Source: Gnetum montanum (lineage: Eukaryota > Streptophyta > Gnetopsida > Gnetales > Gnetaceae). Taken from it: 64,000 bases of DNA. Positions 23,771 through 34,988 of this stretch are shown piece after piece. The notes under the pieces were generated by a model that saw nothing but the letters and a program-made list of their open reading frames with translations, did not search any database and was not told where the DNA came from. The position numbers were made by a program, and so were the translations under genes. Within the stretch, counting starts at the first letter, position 1. Every line of letters starts with the position of its first letter. The DNA is taken from assembly GCA_015680685.1 (NCBI GenBank), contig MNCI01010509.1, forward strand, positions 50,341-114,340. The letters run 5' to 3'.

Positions 23771-24140
23771 TCATAACCAAGACAAGTGATCAGTGATCCC
23801 ATTCTCAATCCCCTTTTGATCTACCATTGTAAGATTGAACTCTTGCAAGATCACCAACCATCGTATAATATAGGGACTCATCATTGGCTTATTCATGAGG
23901 AAGTGAATGGCACTGTGGTTAGTGTGTACAAACACTTTGTAGTTAAGCACATAATGCCTAAACTTCTCTAGAGCATACACCACCTCCATTAGTTCTTTCT
24001 CTATTGTGATGTAATTCAGCTATGCACTCACAAAGCTTCAAATTATGCATTAGATGCAATATGGACATTTCTTGTCATCCAACTACATAAGCATAGCTCC
24101 CAAGGTATAATTTGGTGCATCTATCATTATATGAAATGGT
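23771..24140 (-). pseudogene. RNase H of element D
   Basis: The gypsy RNase H domain degrades the RNA of the RNA-DNA hybrid. The open part 23771-23989 reads VVYALEKFRHYVLNYKVFVH, then TNHSAIHFLMNK and IIRWLVILQEF, the typical order of this domain. The usual TDHSA aspartate is changed to TNHSA. Upstream, to about 24140, frames are broken. It lies between RT and integrase, as expected. Confidence 0.75.
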
Positions 24141-24179
24141 CTGGACTAGTCAAGTGCTCATAGAATTGGAGTCTCTATG

Positions 24180-25310
24180 AGCTTCTGTTTGACACTTTGG
24201 AATGCATTTTTGTATTCCTTGATCTAGATGAATGAAGCATCTTTCTTTGGAAGCTCAACCAATAATTTTGCGATCTTAGAGAAATTCTTTAGCATCTTTC
24301 TTTGGAAGCTCAACCAATAGTAGCTAGTGTGTCCAAGGAATGACTTAACATCTTTAAAAATTTTTAGCTAACTTATTCCTTAAATGACCCTTATCATTTC
24401 AAGGTCCACCTTAATACTTTCCTAAGAAATTTTGTGCCCCAGTACAATGTCTTCTTAAACCATCATATGGCACTTCTACTAATTATGTTCAAGATTCATC
24501 TCCACACACCTCTTAAGCACTTGCTTAAGGCAGTTCAAGGCTTACTCAAATGTGGCACCATATGTGGACAAGGCATCCATGAATACTTCCACCCTGCAAC
24601 CAATCTATTACTAAAAGATGCTCAAGACCAAGTGTTCGAATGTTGCAGGAGCATTACATAGACCATTAGGCATCTTTTGATATGCAAAAGTTTCCTAGGG
24701 ACTCATGAATGTTATGTTTGCCTAATCCTTTAGTGTGATCTAGATTTGGTTATAGCCACTATAACCATCCAGAAAGATGTAATAACAATGCCTAAATATA
24801 GTGTCCAACACTTGATCCAAAAATAATAATGGAAATTGATCTTTAAATGTTGTCATATTTAATGGCCAGAAGTCATGCAGCACTGCCACTTACCATGTTT
24901 CTTTGGTACAATCACGAGTAGGCTAACCCACTCACTATTCACAATGGGCTAGATAAACCTTTCCTTGAGGAGTTGTTTGATTTCCTCTTTGATGATCTAC
25001 TTCAATTTGGGATTCAACCACTACTATGGCTCCTTTTTTGGCTTCATGGCTAGATTAGTGCCTGCGAATTCAAGATATGACCAAGCAAAGGTTGTTGGCC
25101 ATTTTTTGATCTCCATAAATAACATTCATTTTTGTTCAGGAGAAAGATTGACATTGATGATTAATGGCTTGCCATTTTTCAAAAATGCATACTCCATGTC
25201 AACAGGTAGAATTTTCAACTCTAAGGGCTTTTATTTAAAATTTTTATGAATTTTCAACTCTCCCCAATAGGTATCATAATTTGCATCATTAGAGAGTTGG
25301 TGATGAACTT
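24180..25310 (-). pseudogene. Reverse transcriptase of element D
   Basis: It copies element RNA into DNA. Alignment by eye to the better preserved RT of E (54792-55652) is clear along the whole stretch: FDHH/FPLP-like and GYNQIQI-like segments near 24750, and the thumb with GYYR near 24310. Stops and frameshifts are frequent and a short duplication (CTTTCTTTGGAAGCTCAACC at 24241-24260 and 24297-24316) adds to the damage. No frame of useful length survives. Confidence 0.7.
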
Positions 25311-25639
25311 GCTCCAATTCATCCATGCCTTCACGATATGCACATGTCAAGCTCTCAACAAGTTCCATGTAAAGTGTGTTACTTTCAAGATCAGCTATTA
25401 GCCATTGGGTATCCTTCTATTTTATGGCTACTACATATAGGGACCTTTGGATTTTACATTCATTTGCATATTATTTTTATGCTTTGATGGATGTGCTCTT
25501 GACAGACTATAGTTTCTACACATAGTTACATCCTATATCACTATACATGATGCATGGAACTCTCTTCTTCTTGATCTTTCCAAATTCATTCTCCTTGGAA
25601 ATTTCTAACGAGAGATATCTAACATCCATTCATGCATCA

Positions 25640-26034
25640 ATAGTACTTAGCCATGCCCTTCATATATTGATTGGAAAATCCTCCTTGTAATTCTCAACTT
25701 TGATTACTAGGAAATTGACAGGATAAGACCACCCATAGACAATAATCATAGTGTCCTCCACTAGTCCCAAAAAAATAGTAATTGATTGATCTACCAATTC
25801 TAGATGGATATTTCTCTTCTTGAGAGGTGGCAAGTTCCAAGCTTTGTACATGTCATGGGAAATTAGATTAACACTGAAACCTGAATCACAAAGATCCTTA
25901 CATGGATCATGTCCAATATTCTGTAAGTAAATGAGAGCACTTCCAAGGTTAGATCTTTTCCTAGGAGGGTTGCCAATCTTAATCCAATTAGATACAATGT
26001 GGATTAACATGATGGTGCAGATCTTGGGAGGCAT
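25640..26034 (-). pseudogene. Protease of element D
   Basis: The frame is open for 124 codons (26034-25660). It contains DLCDSGFSVNLIS, the aspartic protease active-site region with D-S-G kept, then PPLKKRNIHLELVD and a hydrophobic strand, IYGWSYPVNFLVI-like. It ends with the conserved FPI(N)I block. It is the best kept protease active site in the window. It sits between gag and RT. The neighbouring frames are broken, so it cannot be made as part of an intact polyprotein. Confidence 0.75.
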
Positions 26035-28427
26035 TTAATTTGAAGGGTTCTTAAAAGAAATGAATGTAGAGGATGAAGGAGATAGAGGGTGACTAACTAC
26101 ATAAGTAGGTGAGTGTTTAGTAGGGTCATTAGTTCAAAAAATGGTCTTTTACAAGATCTTGGCTAAGAAGGCATCTATAAGTTAATAGCCCTGGCAGCAT
26201 TACGCTATTGTTACTATGTGGAAGTTTCACTCTACATAGATGGAGTAGGAGGTAATTGGATTGAAGGTGGAGGAGCATGTGTTGAATAATGAAAAGGATG
26301 CTAAGGATATGGGGTTTCCCCTCTAGTAGGTGGAGAATGAGTTTTGTAATAGTCTGAAGGGTAGTAGTGATGTTGAAAAGAAATGTGACTAGAAGATTCA
26401 TGCAAAGACATTAGTTGTTGAACATAGTACCCATACAGATCTAGCTACCTGTAAGGGTACTGCTACCTTGGTTGTGGCATCCCTCATAACTGTGCTTGTT
26501 GCCACTATTGGTATTTCTCATATGATTGTGGTGGAGCTCCACTTGGATAATAAGCTTGTTATTGCTAGTGGAACTGCCTTGGATTACCTTGAGGATAAGA
26601 TAATCTTTTGGGTGCTTGCCTTCTTGCTAGACTAGGATTCAATGCATACACTCTAGACTCTTGCAAGTGTGACACAACAGGGTAACATTCTTTAGGATGT
26701 TCATATTGATAGATGTCACATCCATCATCATCATCTAATTTTGTCTCCACATACAACAACTTTACCCTTACCTCTTTGGTAGGCACATTTAATTTCTCTT
26801 TGCCTCCTATGATTATAATCACTATTTTGTTCTTTTGATTCTTTTGTAGATTTCATAAAATTTTGGAATTTTTCATCCAAAGAGTCCCAGAATTTGTCAA
26901 CCTTGGTTGATATATTGGAAACAGATTTTTGGATTAGCAAGGTTTTTCATTACACCACCTCATCAAGTGGTGCCTCCTCCTTATTGTTACAAAATCAGAC
27001 CTTCCTTTTTTTGATGGAAAAATCTTGGTTATACTCCTTAGCACTTTTCTATTTTCTCAACTCTTCTTCCTCTTTTTCTACTTTCTCTATCATCCTTTGG
27101 GTTTTATGGGCTCTAAGTTTTGATAGTCTTATTTAGGCATAGACCCCAAGAGTTGTTCTCGTTTCTGATCTAAGTCCATCTATGATGTGGCAAAGTTGTT
27201 CTTACTAAGAATAACTATGGCTAGGGCATCGGTGTATCAGAGAATAGTATCTTCCCATGGTGGTATCCAAGGGTTCATGTGTTCCTTGCTTCCATCCTTG
27301 GATCTGCCTTCTCAAATTAGACACTTGAGAGTATGTTTGATATTTATCATTGAACAGCTCTAGCATTGTACTCTACTTTTAGATTAATTCCAGCTCCAAG
27401 GACCGATATTAGCTTTCTGCTTCCTTAATGACTATCTTGAAAAATAGCTTTAATTTCTACCAATCATTTACAATATTTTGTAAGGCATAGGCATTGTAAA
27501 AGGCTTGAAGATGTGTTTGCAGATTAGAGTCATATCCTACCTCGAATCTTGGAATATTATTCATGTTAAGTCACTTGATTCAACTATCATTCACATGCCT
27601 AGTTGGAATTTTTACTACCTCTGCAATATTCAGCATGCTCCTAGTTACTAGCAAAGACTCATCATCATTATTATTTTGATGACACCTATGATGTCCCCTA
27701 CTACCCCTTTGTTCATGGTAGGCCCAATGATCATTATTGTCCTATTATTCACCTTCATCACGATTGTTCTTTCTATAGCATCCATTAGAACCAAAAGAGG
27801 AAGAAGAAGATGTGAATAAAGAAGATAAAGAGTAAGAAGGACCACCACCACCATGATGTCTGCCACCTCCTCTATGCTTTTCATAGCCATGTTCATCAGC
27901 TTTCTTGTCATCTTGATGCTTTCCCAAGCCCCTACCTTGACTTCCACTTTTTCCTGAACCCAAATTGTTGATAGTGGACTGCAAATTTGTGTTCAAGCCC
28001 CCATCACTAATGTTAAGGGGTGGATAATCTTCATGTTGAGAATCCCCAGAGGGAGGATCCTCATTGTCATTTTGGTTTAGCAGGAAAAAATGATTGGTGA
28101 ATCATTTCATAGTGCTTTTCCTATTGTCGATCTCTCCTACGTTGTGTTTTAGTGAGATGGTAGTCCCGGTAGTCATGGTCATGCACAACATACTTTTCTT
28201 GAAGATCCTAGATGCCTAACCTCCTAAGTGTTTAGAGAAGCATCCTGGGCAAATATCGTTTGAGAGGCAATACAATGTTATCCTCCATATCTCAACTACC
28301 ACAGTTGTTCATCCTGAAGCAAGATGAAGGTGAAGTTAGGCACATACTCATCTACATGACTATATACCACCTACCATTCTTGAGGCACTAGCACTTTAGT
28401 ATCATCACACCTATGAGAAGAAGACAT
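26035..28427 (-). pseudogene. gag of element D
   Basis: The capsid gene starts at ATG 28427 (MSSSHRCDDTK), about 115 bases after the PBS. The conserved N-terminal block (YVPNFTF, LQDEQL) follows. A poly-charged His/Gly-rich linker (GGGRHHGGG near 27850) and the central gag domain follow. The zinc-knuckle-like motif near 26685-26723 reads CDIYQYEHPKECY, so the second and last cysteines are lost. A YPQGNPRQ Pro/Gln-rich tail comes next. It is broken by many stops and frameshifts. Confidence 0.7.
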
Positions 28428-28541
28428 TGTCTAATTATAATAACCTATCAGTGTACTTACATTATTATATTTATTTTTAGGATGATTTTGAGCTTAATGA
28501 TTTTTACTATGCCTAGATAGCACATATTTCAAAGAAAAAGA

Positions 28542-28560
28542 GTCCCTAGCAATGGCACCA
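28542..28560 (-). promoter_or_regulatory. Primer binding site of element D
   Basis: Read on the minus strand, TGGTGCCATTGCTAGGGAC starts one base after the 5' LTR. It matches the complement of the tRNA-Asp 3' end with a few transitions. It fixes the minus orientation of D. Confidence 0.85.
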
Positions 28561-28561
28561 A

Positions 28562-29444
28562 TGATGAGCGATGAATATCCCTACACTCAACCATACGAAT
28601 CACTAAGCATTCATGTGTGATCTGGTCAAATTCCATGGACTCTTTTTCTTCCAGTACACTAGCCTCTAGGAAGTATAATTAGCCCTGATATCATTCATTG
28701 TCTTTCCAATTACACTTATAATACTTAAAGGTATGGTTAAGTGTACTTAAGGTATATGATTTTTATTATTTTTATGTTTAATATTTTGGGTGCTTAAAAT
28801 AAAGGATGAAGAGAATGAAATAATTTAATTACTAATTTAATCTAACTAACTAATCAATGTCTAACTAATCCTAATATAAGCATTTGGTCCCACTTTCTGT
28901 ATACATCCTAAACACATATAATGTTGCTAGGTTACCAAACATTAAGTGTTACTGGGATTACCAAGTGTCATGTACATGCTCAAAGTGATCATACTTATGT
29001 ACTTAATTAATCATTATCTAACCTAGCTAGCTTAATTCCTTAATTACCTTAATTACTTGAAAGCATTAAATAAAATTACTGAAAACATTAAATGCAAGAA
29101 GAAAATATTTAATTTAGCCAAAGTGCTACAAGGTTTATCAAAAAGCTTGTCTTTGTTACCACACACACTATTGTGCTCAGGTACAATAGTGCTTGAATAA
29201 AAATCCATACACTCAATGACTCCTACTACAGGCACTTGGGAAAACATTCTAACTTTGGGGAAGAAAAACTACAAGAGCTCTACTACACTATGACAAAGAC
29301 ATACCAACAAACATAGTAGGTGAGCATGTATTTATAGGAAAAAATAGACACTACGTCAACAAGGCCACATCAACACATCAAATGATGCATCAACAAGGCC
29401 TAGTCAACAAGCCCTATTCAACATAACCAATTTATGATTCATCA
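28562..29444 (-). repeat. 5' LTR of element D
   Basis: This 883-bp LTR has the same ends as the copy at 16282-17189 and aligns along its whole length. The TATA box (RC) is at about 29328-29338 and the U3 array at 29351-29430. The two LTRs differ by many transitions and some short gaps, which marks an old insertion. Confidence 0.9.
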
Positions 29445-30439
29445 AGTTTTAAACTCCAAATATCATATGTACGTGAGATTAAATGTTCATCAATTGGTAA
29501 AACAATCCAAGAAAAACTGATATGTAGGAATTTGCAAATTTATTAGCAATATTGGTTCTTATCCATATAATAAATCATAAGGTGTAGTTTTGATTGATTC
29601 TTTAAAATGAATTTTATTCATGTCATGTTTGTGGATTTTGAGTTATCATCTTCTTAATTCCATCTAATATAATTTTATTAGATGACTTGGCTAAACCATT
29701 ACCTTGTGGATAACATTTTGTTACAGCTTTAAAAATAATATTATGTCCTCTAGCCCAATTTATAAACTCTATAGATATGAAGGTGGGTCCATTATCCACT
29801 ACTAAAGCATAAAAAAATCCATATCTATTAATTATATCATTTTCTAAAAAGTGAATAACTTCATGAGATGTTGTAATTTTAGTTACTTTGGCTCCTAACC
29901 AACATGTGCAATAATCAATAGTTGTTGAGATAAACTTATGTTGGGTTGTTAATAATGGATTAATTACTCCAATAAAATCTAAAGCCCATTGTGCAAATGG
30001 TCTAGTTTCTATTATAGGTTTTATAGGGGCTGAAATTTTGGAATCTTTACCTTTAAATATTTGACATTGTACTCAAGTTTTAACTAGGTTCTAAGTGCCA
30101 TTAATCATGGTAGGCCAATAGTAACCTGCTCTAGTGATTTTATGTACTAACGGATGATATCCTATATGTCCTTCCTCATGTAGTTGCTTCAAAGCATCAT
30201 TAGCTTGTTCTGGGTCTAAGCATTTAAGGTATATTCCTTGGAAATATTTCCTAAACAAATCACCATTAATTAGAGTAAACTTAAAATATTTAGATACTAA
30301 AAGCTTTCTTTTATATCTAGGTAAATCTAAAGGACCACTGTGAAATGTTAAATAAAACTTAATATCGTCATACCATGGATTGTGTGAATGGTTAGGGGCA
30401 AATGGGATATCGTTCTCCTCATCAATAGATAGTATGTGT
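29445..30439 (-). pseudogene. Integrase part of element G
   Basis: It aligns in reverse complement with C at about 43530-44551. It includes the sequence before the zinc finger (YKRKLLVSK-like), the zinc-binding region near 30130-30180, a core with the residues VDNGPTF near 29800, and the GxLAKSSNK-like third acidic region near 29700. The first part of the domain begins right at the deletion edge (30439). Stops are common. At 29445 it is cut by element D and resumes at 16281. Confidence 0.75.
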
Positions 30440-30778
30440 TATCAAATGCAGAATGAGTACGTAATCCCAGTAGTAGTGCACGAGGTTCAAGATGTGTATA
30501 GATGATTAAGGGATGGATGCTCATTGCATGTAGGCTAGCTTAGATTCTCTTCTCCCTTTCTCTCTTAGCTTAAAACAAAGTTATTTTCCATTGTTCCTAG
30601 GAGTAGCATAGTGATAGGAAACACATCATACACCTCACTCTAGACTAAACCATACATGACAAAGAAAATACTAGTCCAGGTGGGATACCACTACTAGCCC
30701 GTTTGCAAAGTTTGATCAAATCATGCGTGAACGCTCATATTCGTATGGTTGAGTGTAGGGGTACCTCACCACTCATCA
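30440..30778 (+). repeat. 5' LTR remnant of element B
   Basis: It matches the last part of the 3' LTR (from about 35450) and ends with the shared U5 word and CTCATCA. U3, TATA and most of R are gone. In addition, about 66 bases present in the 3' LTR (after AATGAGTACG) are missing. The left edge coincides with the end of G similarity, so a single deletion is likely. Confidence 0.85.
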
Positions 30779-30779
30779 T

Positions 30780-30798
30780 TGGCGCTATTGCCAAGGAT
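30780..30798 (+). promoter_or_regulatory. Primer binding site of element B
   Basis: TGGCGCTATTGCCAAGGAT begins after one spacer base. It is the tRNA-Asp type site with few changes, the closest to TGGCGCCGTTGCCGGGG in this window along its first half. Confidence 0.85.
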
Positions 30799-30911
30799 GG
30801 TGCTAGTTATCTAGATTAGTTATATCATACAAGATCATTGTAGCAAAGTATTCACAATATATGTTTTTAAAAAGAAATTGATTTCAACTAAGTGACACAC
30901 GATTCACAATA

Positions 30912-32899
30912 ATGTCTCTCTTACAAGACTATGACAATGCAACAACTAGTAAGGCAATTCATTGGAGAACCAACTAATTATATGATGATGAAGACGAAGT
31001 ATGGAGTACTCAATCTTATGCAGGGATTTCCTATGTACATAAAGAAAGACAACATCATCCCAACTCACAAATTCATAATCTACCTAGTGACGATGAACCC
31101 TTGCTGGCAACTAAGAGCCTAATGCATATACAAGAGGCTATTCGAATATCCCATAAGCATCGTAAGGAAAGCCGTCTACCTAGGCTTGATTTAAATAACT
31201 TTCCCAAATTTTCAAGAGACTATGATTTAGATCCACAACATCATCTATAGCCTTTCATGATGCTTGTGTATGAAACAATATTGATAATGGATGGCAAAAA
31301 CTTAAGCTCTTTCCTATGACACTCGTTGGCCAAGCAAAAGTATGGTACAGGTCCTTAAGACCAAAATCAATTCGACATTGGCTGACAATGGTAGAACTAT
31401 TTAATGAAAGATATCAAACTCATGCAAGAATATCAACCTTGAGGAGACAAATCCAAGAGTGAAAACAAGAACAACATGAACCCTTGGACATGGCCTTAGA
31501 AAGATATTATGCATTATTAAACAACTGCCCAAGCCATGGGTTCTTTGAGGAAAGGCTAATGTACCATATCATGGATGGGCTCGGTAATGAAACAAGGGAA
31601 ACCCTAGGGATGTATGCCCTAGGTCAACTATATGAGCTACAAGCCCACCAATTTCAAGAGATTATCAAGCAGGTAGCAAAAGAAGAAGGAGAAATGGCTA
31701 AATGGGAAAATGTTGAAAAATCTCAACAGGACCAAAATCTCAATTTAACAAAGGTCCATAATCAGGAAGAGGAGAAATCAACTCATCTCAAGGAGGTGGA
31801 AGCATCTTTGCCAGTACTACAATCACTAGATGAAATTGAGGCAAAGATTATTAAGATGATGGAATGGATACATGAAAAATGTGGAGAATATGCCAACACT
31901 ATTAGAGGTAGAACCAGGACGAACCAAGAACCAGGACAGAACACCCTTAGAAAATTGGAAAGAAGGGTTGAAAATAATAAGAACTCAACTGCTAATCATA
32001 TGTATTAATGTAATGTTTGCCTGTACGATCACCCCAAGGGTTAATGCCCAATCTTGTCACATTTACATGAGCATTGGGGAAAAATGTTACATCCAAAGTT
32101 CATACAAAAATACTGTGTTCAATCACAATGGAAAAAATCCTAGTCATGGGGGAGGCCACCCTCAAATTGGTCACGCCCTTCATACTATCTGAACCCAAGT
32201 GCTTATCAGGTTTAGCATCTTGTTTCCCAAACTGGGTCAACACCCTCTATCTCACCACATTGATATTATTCTCCTAAGTACTATCAACTCGTATCCTTTC
32301 CAACAAGATCACCACCTCATGTGCCTTACACTTCTCCTCACCATCAATATTCTCATCCTTCACCTCCTTCTACATCACTACCAGTTGTTCCAGAAGGTTT
32401 TGCACCAGAGCACCAACCCACTAACGTCACTTATGCTACTACTATCAATAGCAGTGGAGGCCCTCCACAACACCGGATGCATCCTTTCTTTAGACATGAT
32501 CATAGGAAGGGACCACATAATTCTGAGACCACTGCATCCTCCCACTCAGCACAAGTTCAACATTGTGGTGCATCATTCGCCTCGAATCCAATTCCTCATG
32601 TTACCTTATTAGGTCCATCGATCAAAACTTCAACAACTATGGGGCCCAATGAATATAGCCACGTAAGGAGACATATTGATTCTTGCATACCACCTTACGG
32701 TCACAGATGCCATAGTGGATTAGCTCCTTACCACATAACCACATCTTATAATCTACCCCACTATGCTTACTATAATCAAATGTATACGCATCAATTTAGG
32801 TACATTCCAACCACCACATCAAAAGGCACCCAGTGGTTCGAATATGACTGGGTCCTAATATTTCCAAAAATGCATGGATCCAACCCTTCCATTTATTAA
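30912..32899 (+). pseudogene. gag of element B
   Basis: It starts at ATG 30912 (MSLLQDYDN). The long open part 31484-32008 (174 codons) aligns with gag of A (ALERYYALLNNCPSHGF; GLGNETRETLGMYALGQL; QVAKEEGEMAKWE) and is rich in charged helices. A knuckle-like CNVCLYDHPKG follows at 32008-32040 but lacks the last cysteine. The Pro/His-rich tail (32321-32899) ends gag. Stops and frame changes occur between these parts. The N-terminal block seen in A, D and E (HDSREYHPTEAQ-like) is not evident, so the N-terminus may be shortened. Confidence 0.75.
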
Positions 32900-34370
32900 T
32901 TCTTGCTATGATCAAAATTTTAGTTATGAGGGATATCCCCCTTTCCAATAAACAAAATTAATAAATGTTTTTCATTTTCTTTAATTTTACAATTTTTTGT
33001 TTTCCAATTTTTCATCTTTCAATTTGTTGTTTTATCTTTTTATTGGTTGGTTCATCTTTTTATTTATTACTTTATCTTTTTATGGGTAATCTCATCTATG
33101 AATAAAACACTCATGTAACTCGTTGGTTGAGGTGTTGTTCTCTACTCTCAAGTCTCGGATAACTAATTATTTGGACAGCGAGCCCACAACACCCACTCAC
33201 TCATTCTATTAATAAGAGGTTCTACTCTGGGTATGATGATATTCTTGAAATCACTAAAACTTAAAGTAATTTTGTGCTCATTATACTTGGAGCAAAGAAG
33301 GATGGAATAAGCAGGAATGGCTAGGGTGTGACATCAAGGGGACTTGTGGGTTCTCTTTGGTGACATCTGTAAGAGTTACCATGCAACCTAGTTGTACTAA
33401 GATCCTTGTAGATCTAATGAAAAATGGGAGTAAGAGTAATAAAGACACTCAATAAAGAAACCCAATGCTATTCTAGGGGGTCCCACAGGAAAGACATTCA
33501 CCCATGCCTGAAGGTAGGTGGCTTCTCTAGATTACGCATCAAGCAAAAAAAAAAAGGAGAGAAAGTGTGCCAAAGCAGCTAGACAAAAAAAAAATGTGCC
33601 GTAAAAAAATTTCAAATCACTTCTCCCATGAACAAAATGCCAAGTGATCATATGCCTTGCTATCATGATGCTCTTATAGTTGTCCATCATTGGGTGAAAC
33701 AAGGCGATGTCACTGATCGAAGGAATGGACTTGGTTTTGATTTTGGAGGGATGGGCTAATGACACATTAATCATGCCCTACACTCAAGATTCATTGTGCC
33801 CTAGGTCAGTCATCTCATGTTCCAATCCTTGTAATCCCTTCTACAATTCACCTCATCTCGCTATTCATGAATTTGTGACTCGTGTCTTGTGTCGCATAGA
33901 ATTCCTACCTCATCACGGTAGTATCTACATGTGTGTGTTTTATTGCATCAATGTAGATTACATTTAATCGTTCTAGTGCCTGTGGACATTATAAGGTGTG
34001 GTTACACAAGGGAATTATAGGTTGGAACCTACTTTAGGGAGGACCCACTTGCGTGACTTTTGTAATTTGTACTTATTGCACACCACCACATCATTTTATA
34101 CCCTCCAAGTACTTCATTACCAAATCTATTCTTTTCTTTGTCATCATTTTATCAACCATTCCTCAAAACCATTACATGTCCTTTTATGTGTCACCTCAAC
34201 AAATCAAGTCAGACATTAAAATTTTAGGGCAACTTTCTTGAAAAAAATTTCTAACTCTAAAATCACACTAACCAAGGAATTCAACATTTATTAAAGGTAA
34301 TGAGCAAGGTATAAAATAATTAAAATTTTTTTAATAACCTTACTAATAATTGATCTTTGTATGATTATAG
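32900..34370 (+). other. Spacer of element B
   Basis: It begins with a T-rich tract (32960-33090) that matches the tract after integrase in D and E in orientation and place. Then comes mixed sequence without conserved frames. Direct apposition of gag and this tract is the proof that pol is missing. Before ORF3, TATGATTATAG at 34360-34370 forms an acceptor-like site. A palindromic array like those in D and E was not seen. Confidence 0.65.
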
Positions 34371-34800
34371 ATGGCCCCTAAAAGAGGACAACAACAAGGA
34401 CCTTCTCAAGGTAGAACTGAATGCCCAGGGGGAGGCAAAGACCAAGGACCTCATGTAGAACATGCAAAGTAGGAGGCACAATCATTCAGCATCCATCAGG
34501 GACCTCCTGTCACTGCACAATCTAGCCAAGCAAAAGGTGGAGAGGTCAGGGCCCAATCCTATGAAGAGGAACAACAACTATTTGCAGCATGGCATGTCAA
34601 GGCCAACCAAGTGTTCTCGTAGCTGCCGTGTTCATGGAAAGTGCCAACTTCATCAATCATTGGAACATCAGCATGGATGGCTTATAGTCCTCAGATAGAA
34701 GAGGAGAAAAATCAGGTGCTTCTTCAATGGTATCAATCTCAAAGCCTAGAGCACAAGACAAGAGGAAGAGACCCATGAAGGAGCCACTACTACCAGGACC
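34371..34800 (+). pseudogene. Truncated ORF3 start of element B
   Basis: ATG at 34371 begins MAPKRGQQQGPSQG, matching the starts of D (MAPR) and E (IAPK). It is Gln/Pro/Gly-rich. Traces of the next block remain (AAWHVKANQVFS). Similarity then stops and the PPT follows, so the rest of ORF3, including the coiled coil, is deleted. The frame has several stops. Confidence 0.65.
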
Positions 34801-34972
34801 CACATGAGTTCCAATAAATTTTGTAATTTTGTATCTGTGTCCCAATTTTGTTGTATTCAACTCTCCACTGCTGCATGAATAAATTTCTAGTTAGTCAATA
34901 AGCCCATACCTATCCACTATGTAATTAATTGAACTTGTTCCTCACTTTCTTTGACTTAAGGTTAAGTTGTTA

Positions 34973-34988
34973 TTCAATCATGGGGGTA
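34973..34988 (+). promoter_or_regulatory. Polypurine tract of element B
   Basis: ATGGGGGTA directly abuts the 3' LTR. It is of the same type as in D, E and F, but shortened on its 5' side by pyrimidines. Confidence 0.7.

Larger units (their letters stand above)
16282..29444 (-). mobile_element. Element D: full-layout Athila-like retrotransposon, 13.2 kb
   Basis: Reading leftwards: 5' LTR 28562-29444, PBS 28542-28560, gag, protease, RT, RNase H, integrase, a 2-kb spacer with an internal palindromic array, ORF3 (20280-17434), PPT, 3' LTR 16282-17189. Flanking 5-mers AGTTC (16277-16281) and AGTTT (29445-29449) fit a 5-bp target duplication with one change. The intact homologous site in element C (about 44547-44551, GAACT) confirms the insertion point. 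All genes carry many stops, and by eye the LTRs differ at more than one base in ten, so it is an old copy. Confidence 0.9.

Noticed and set aside
32321-32899. 192-codon frame as a host gene
   Set aside because: Pro/His-rich tail of gag of element B; PPQHRMHPFFR matches the gag tail of A.
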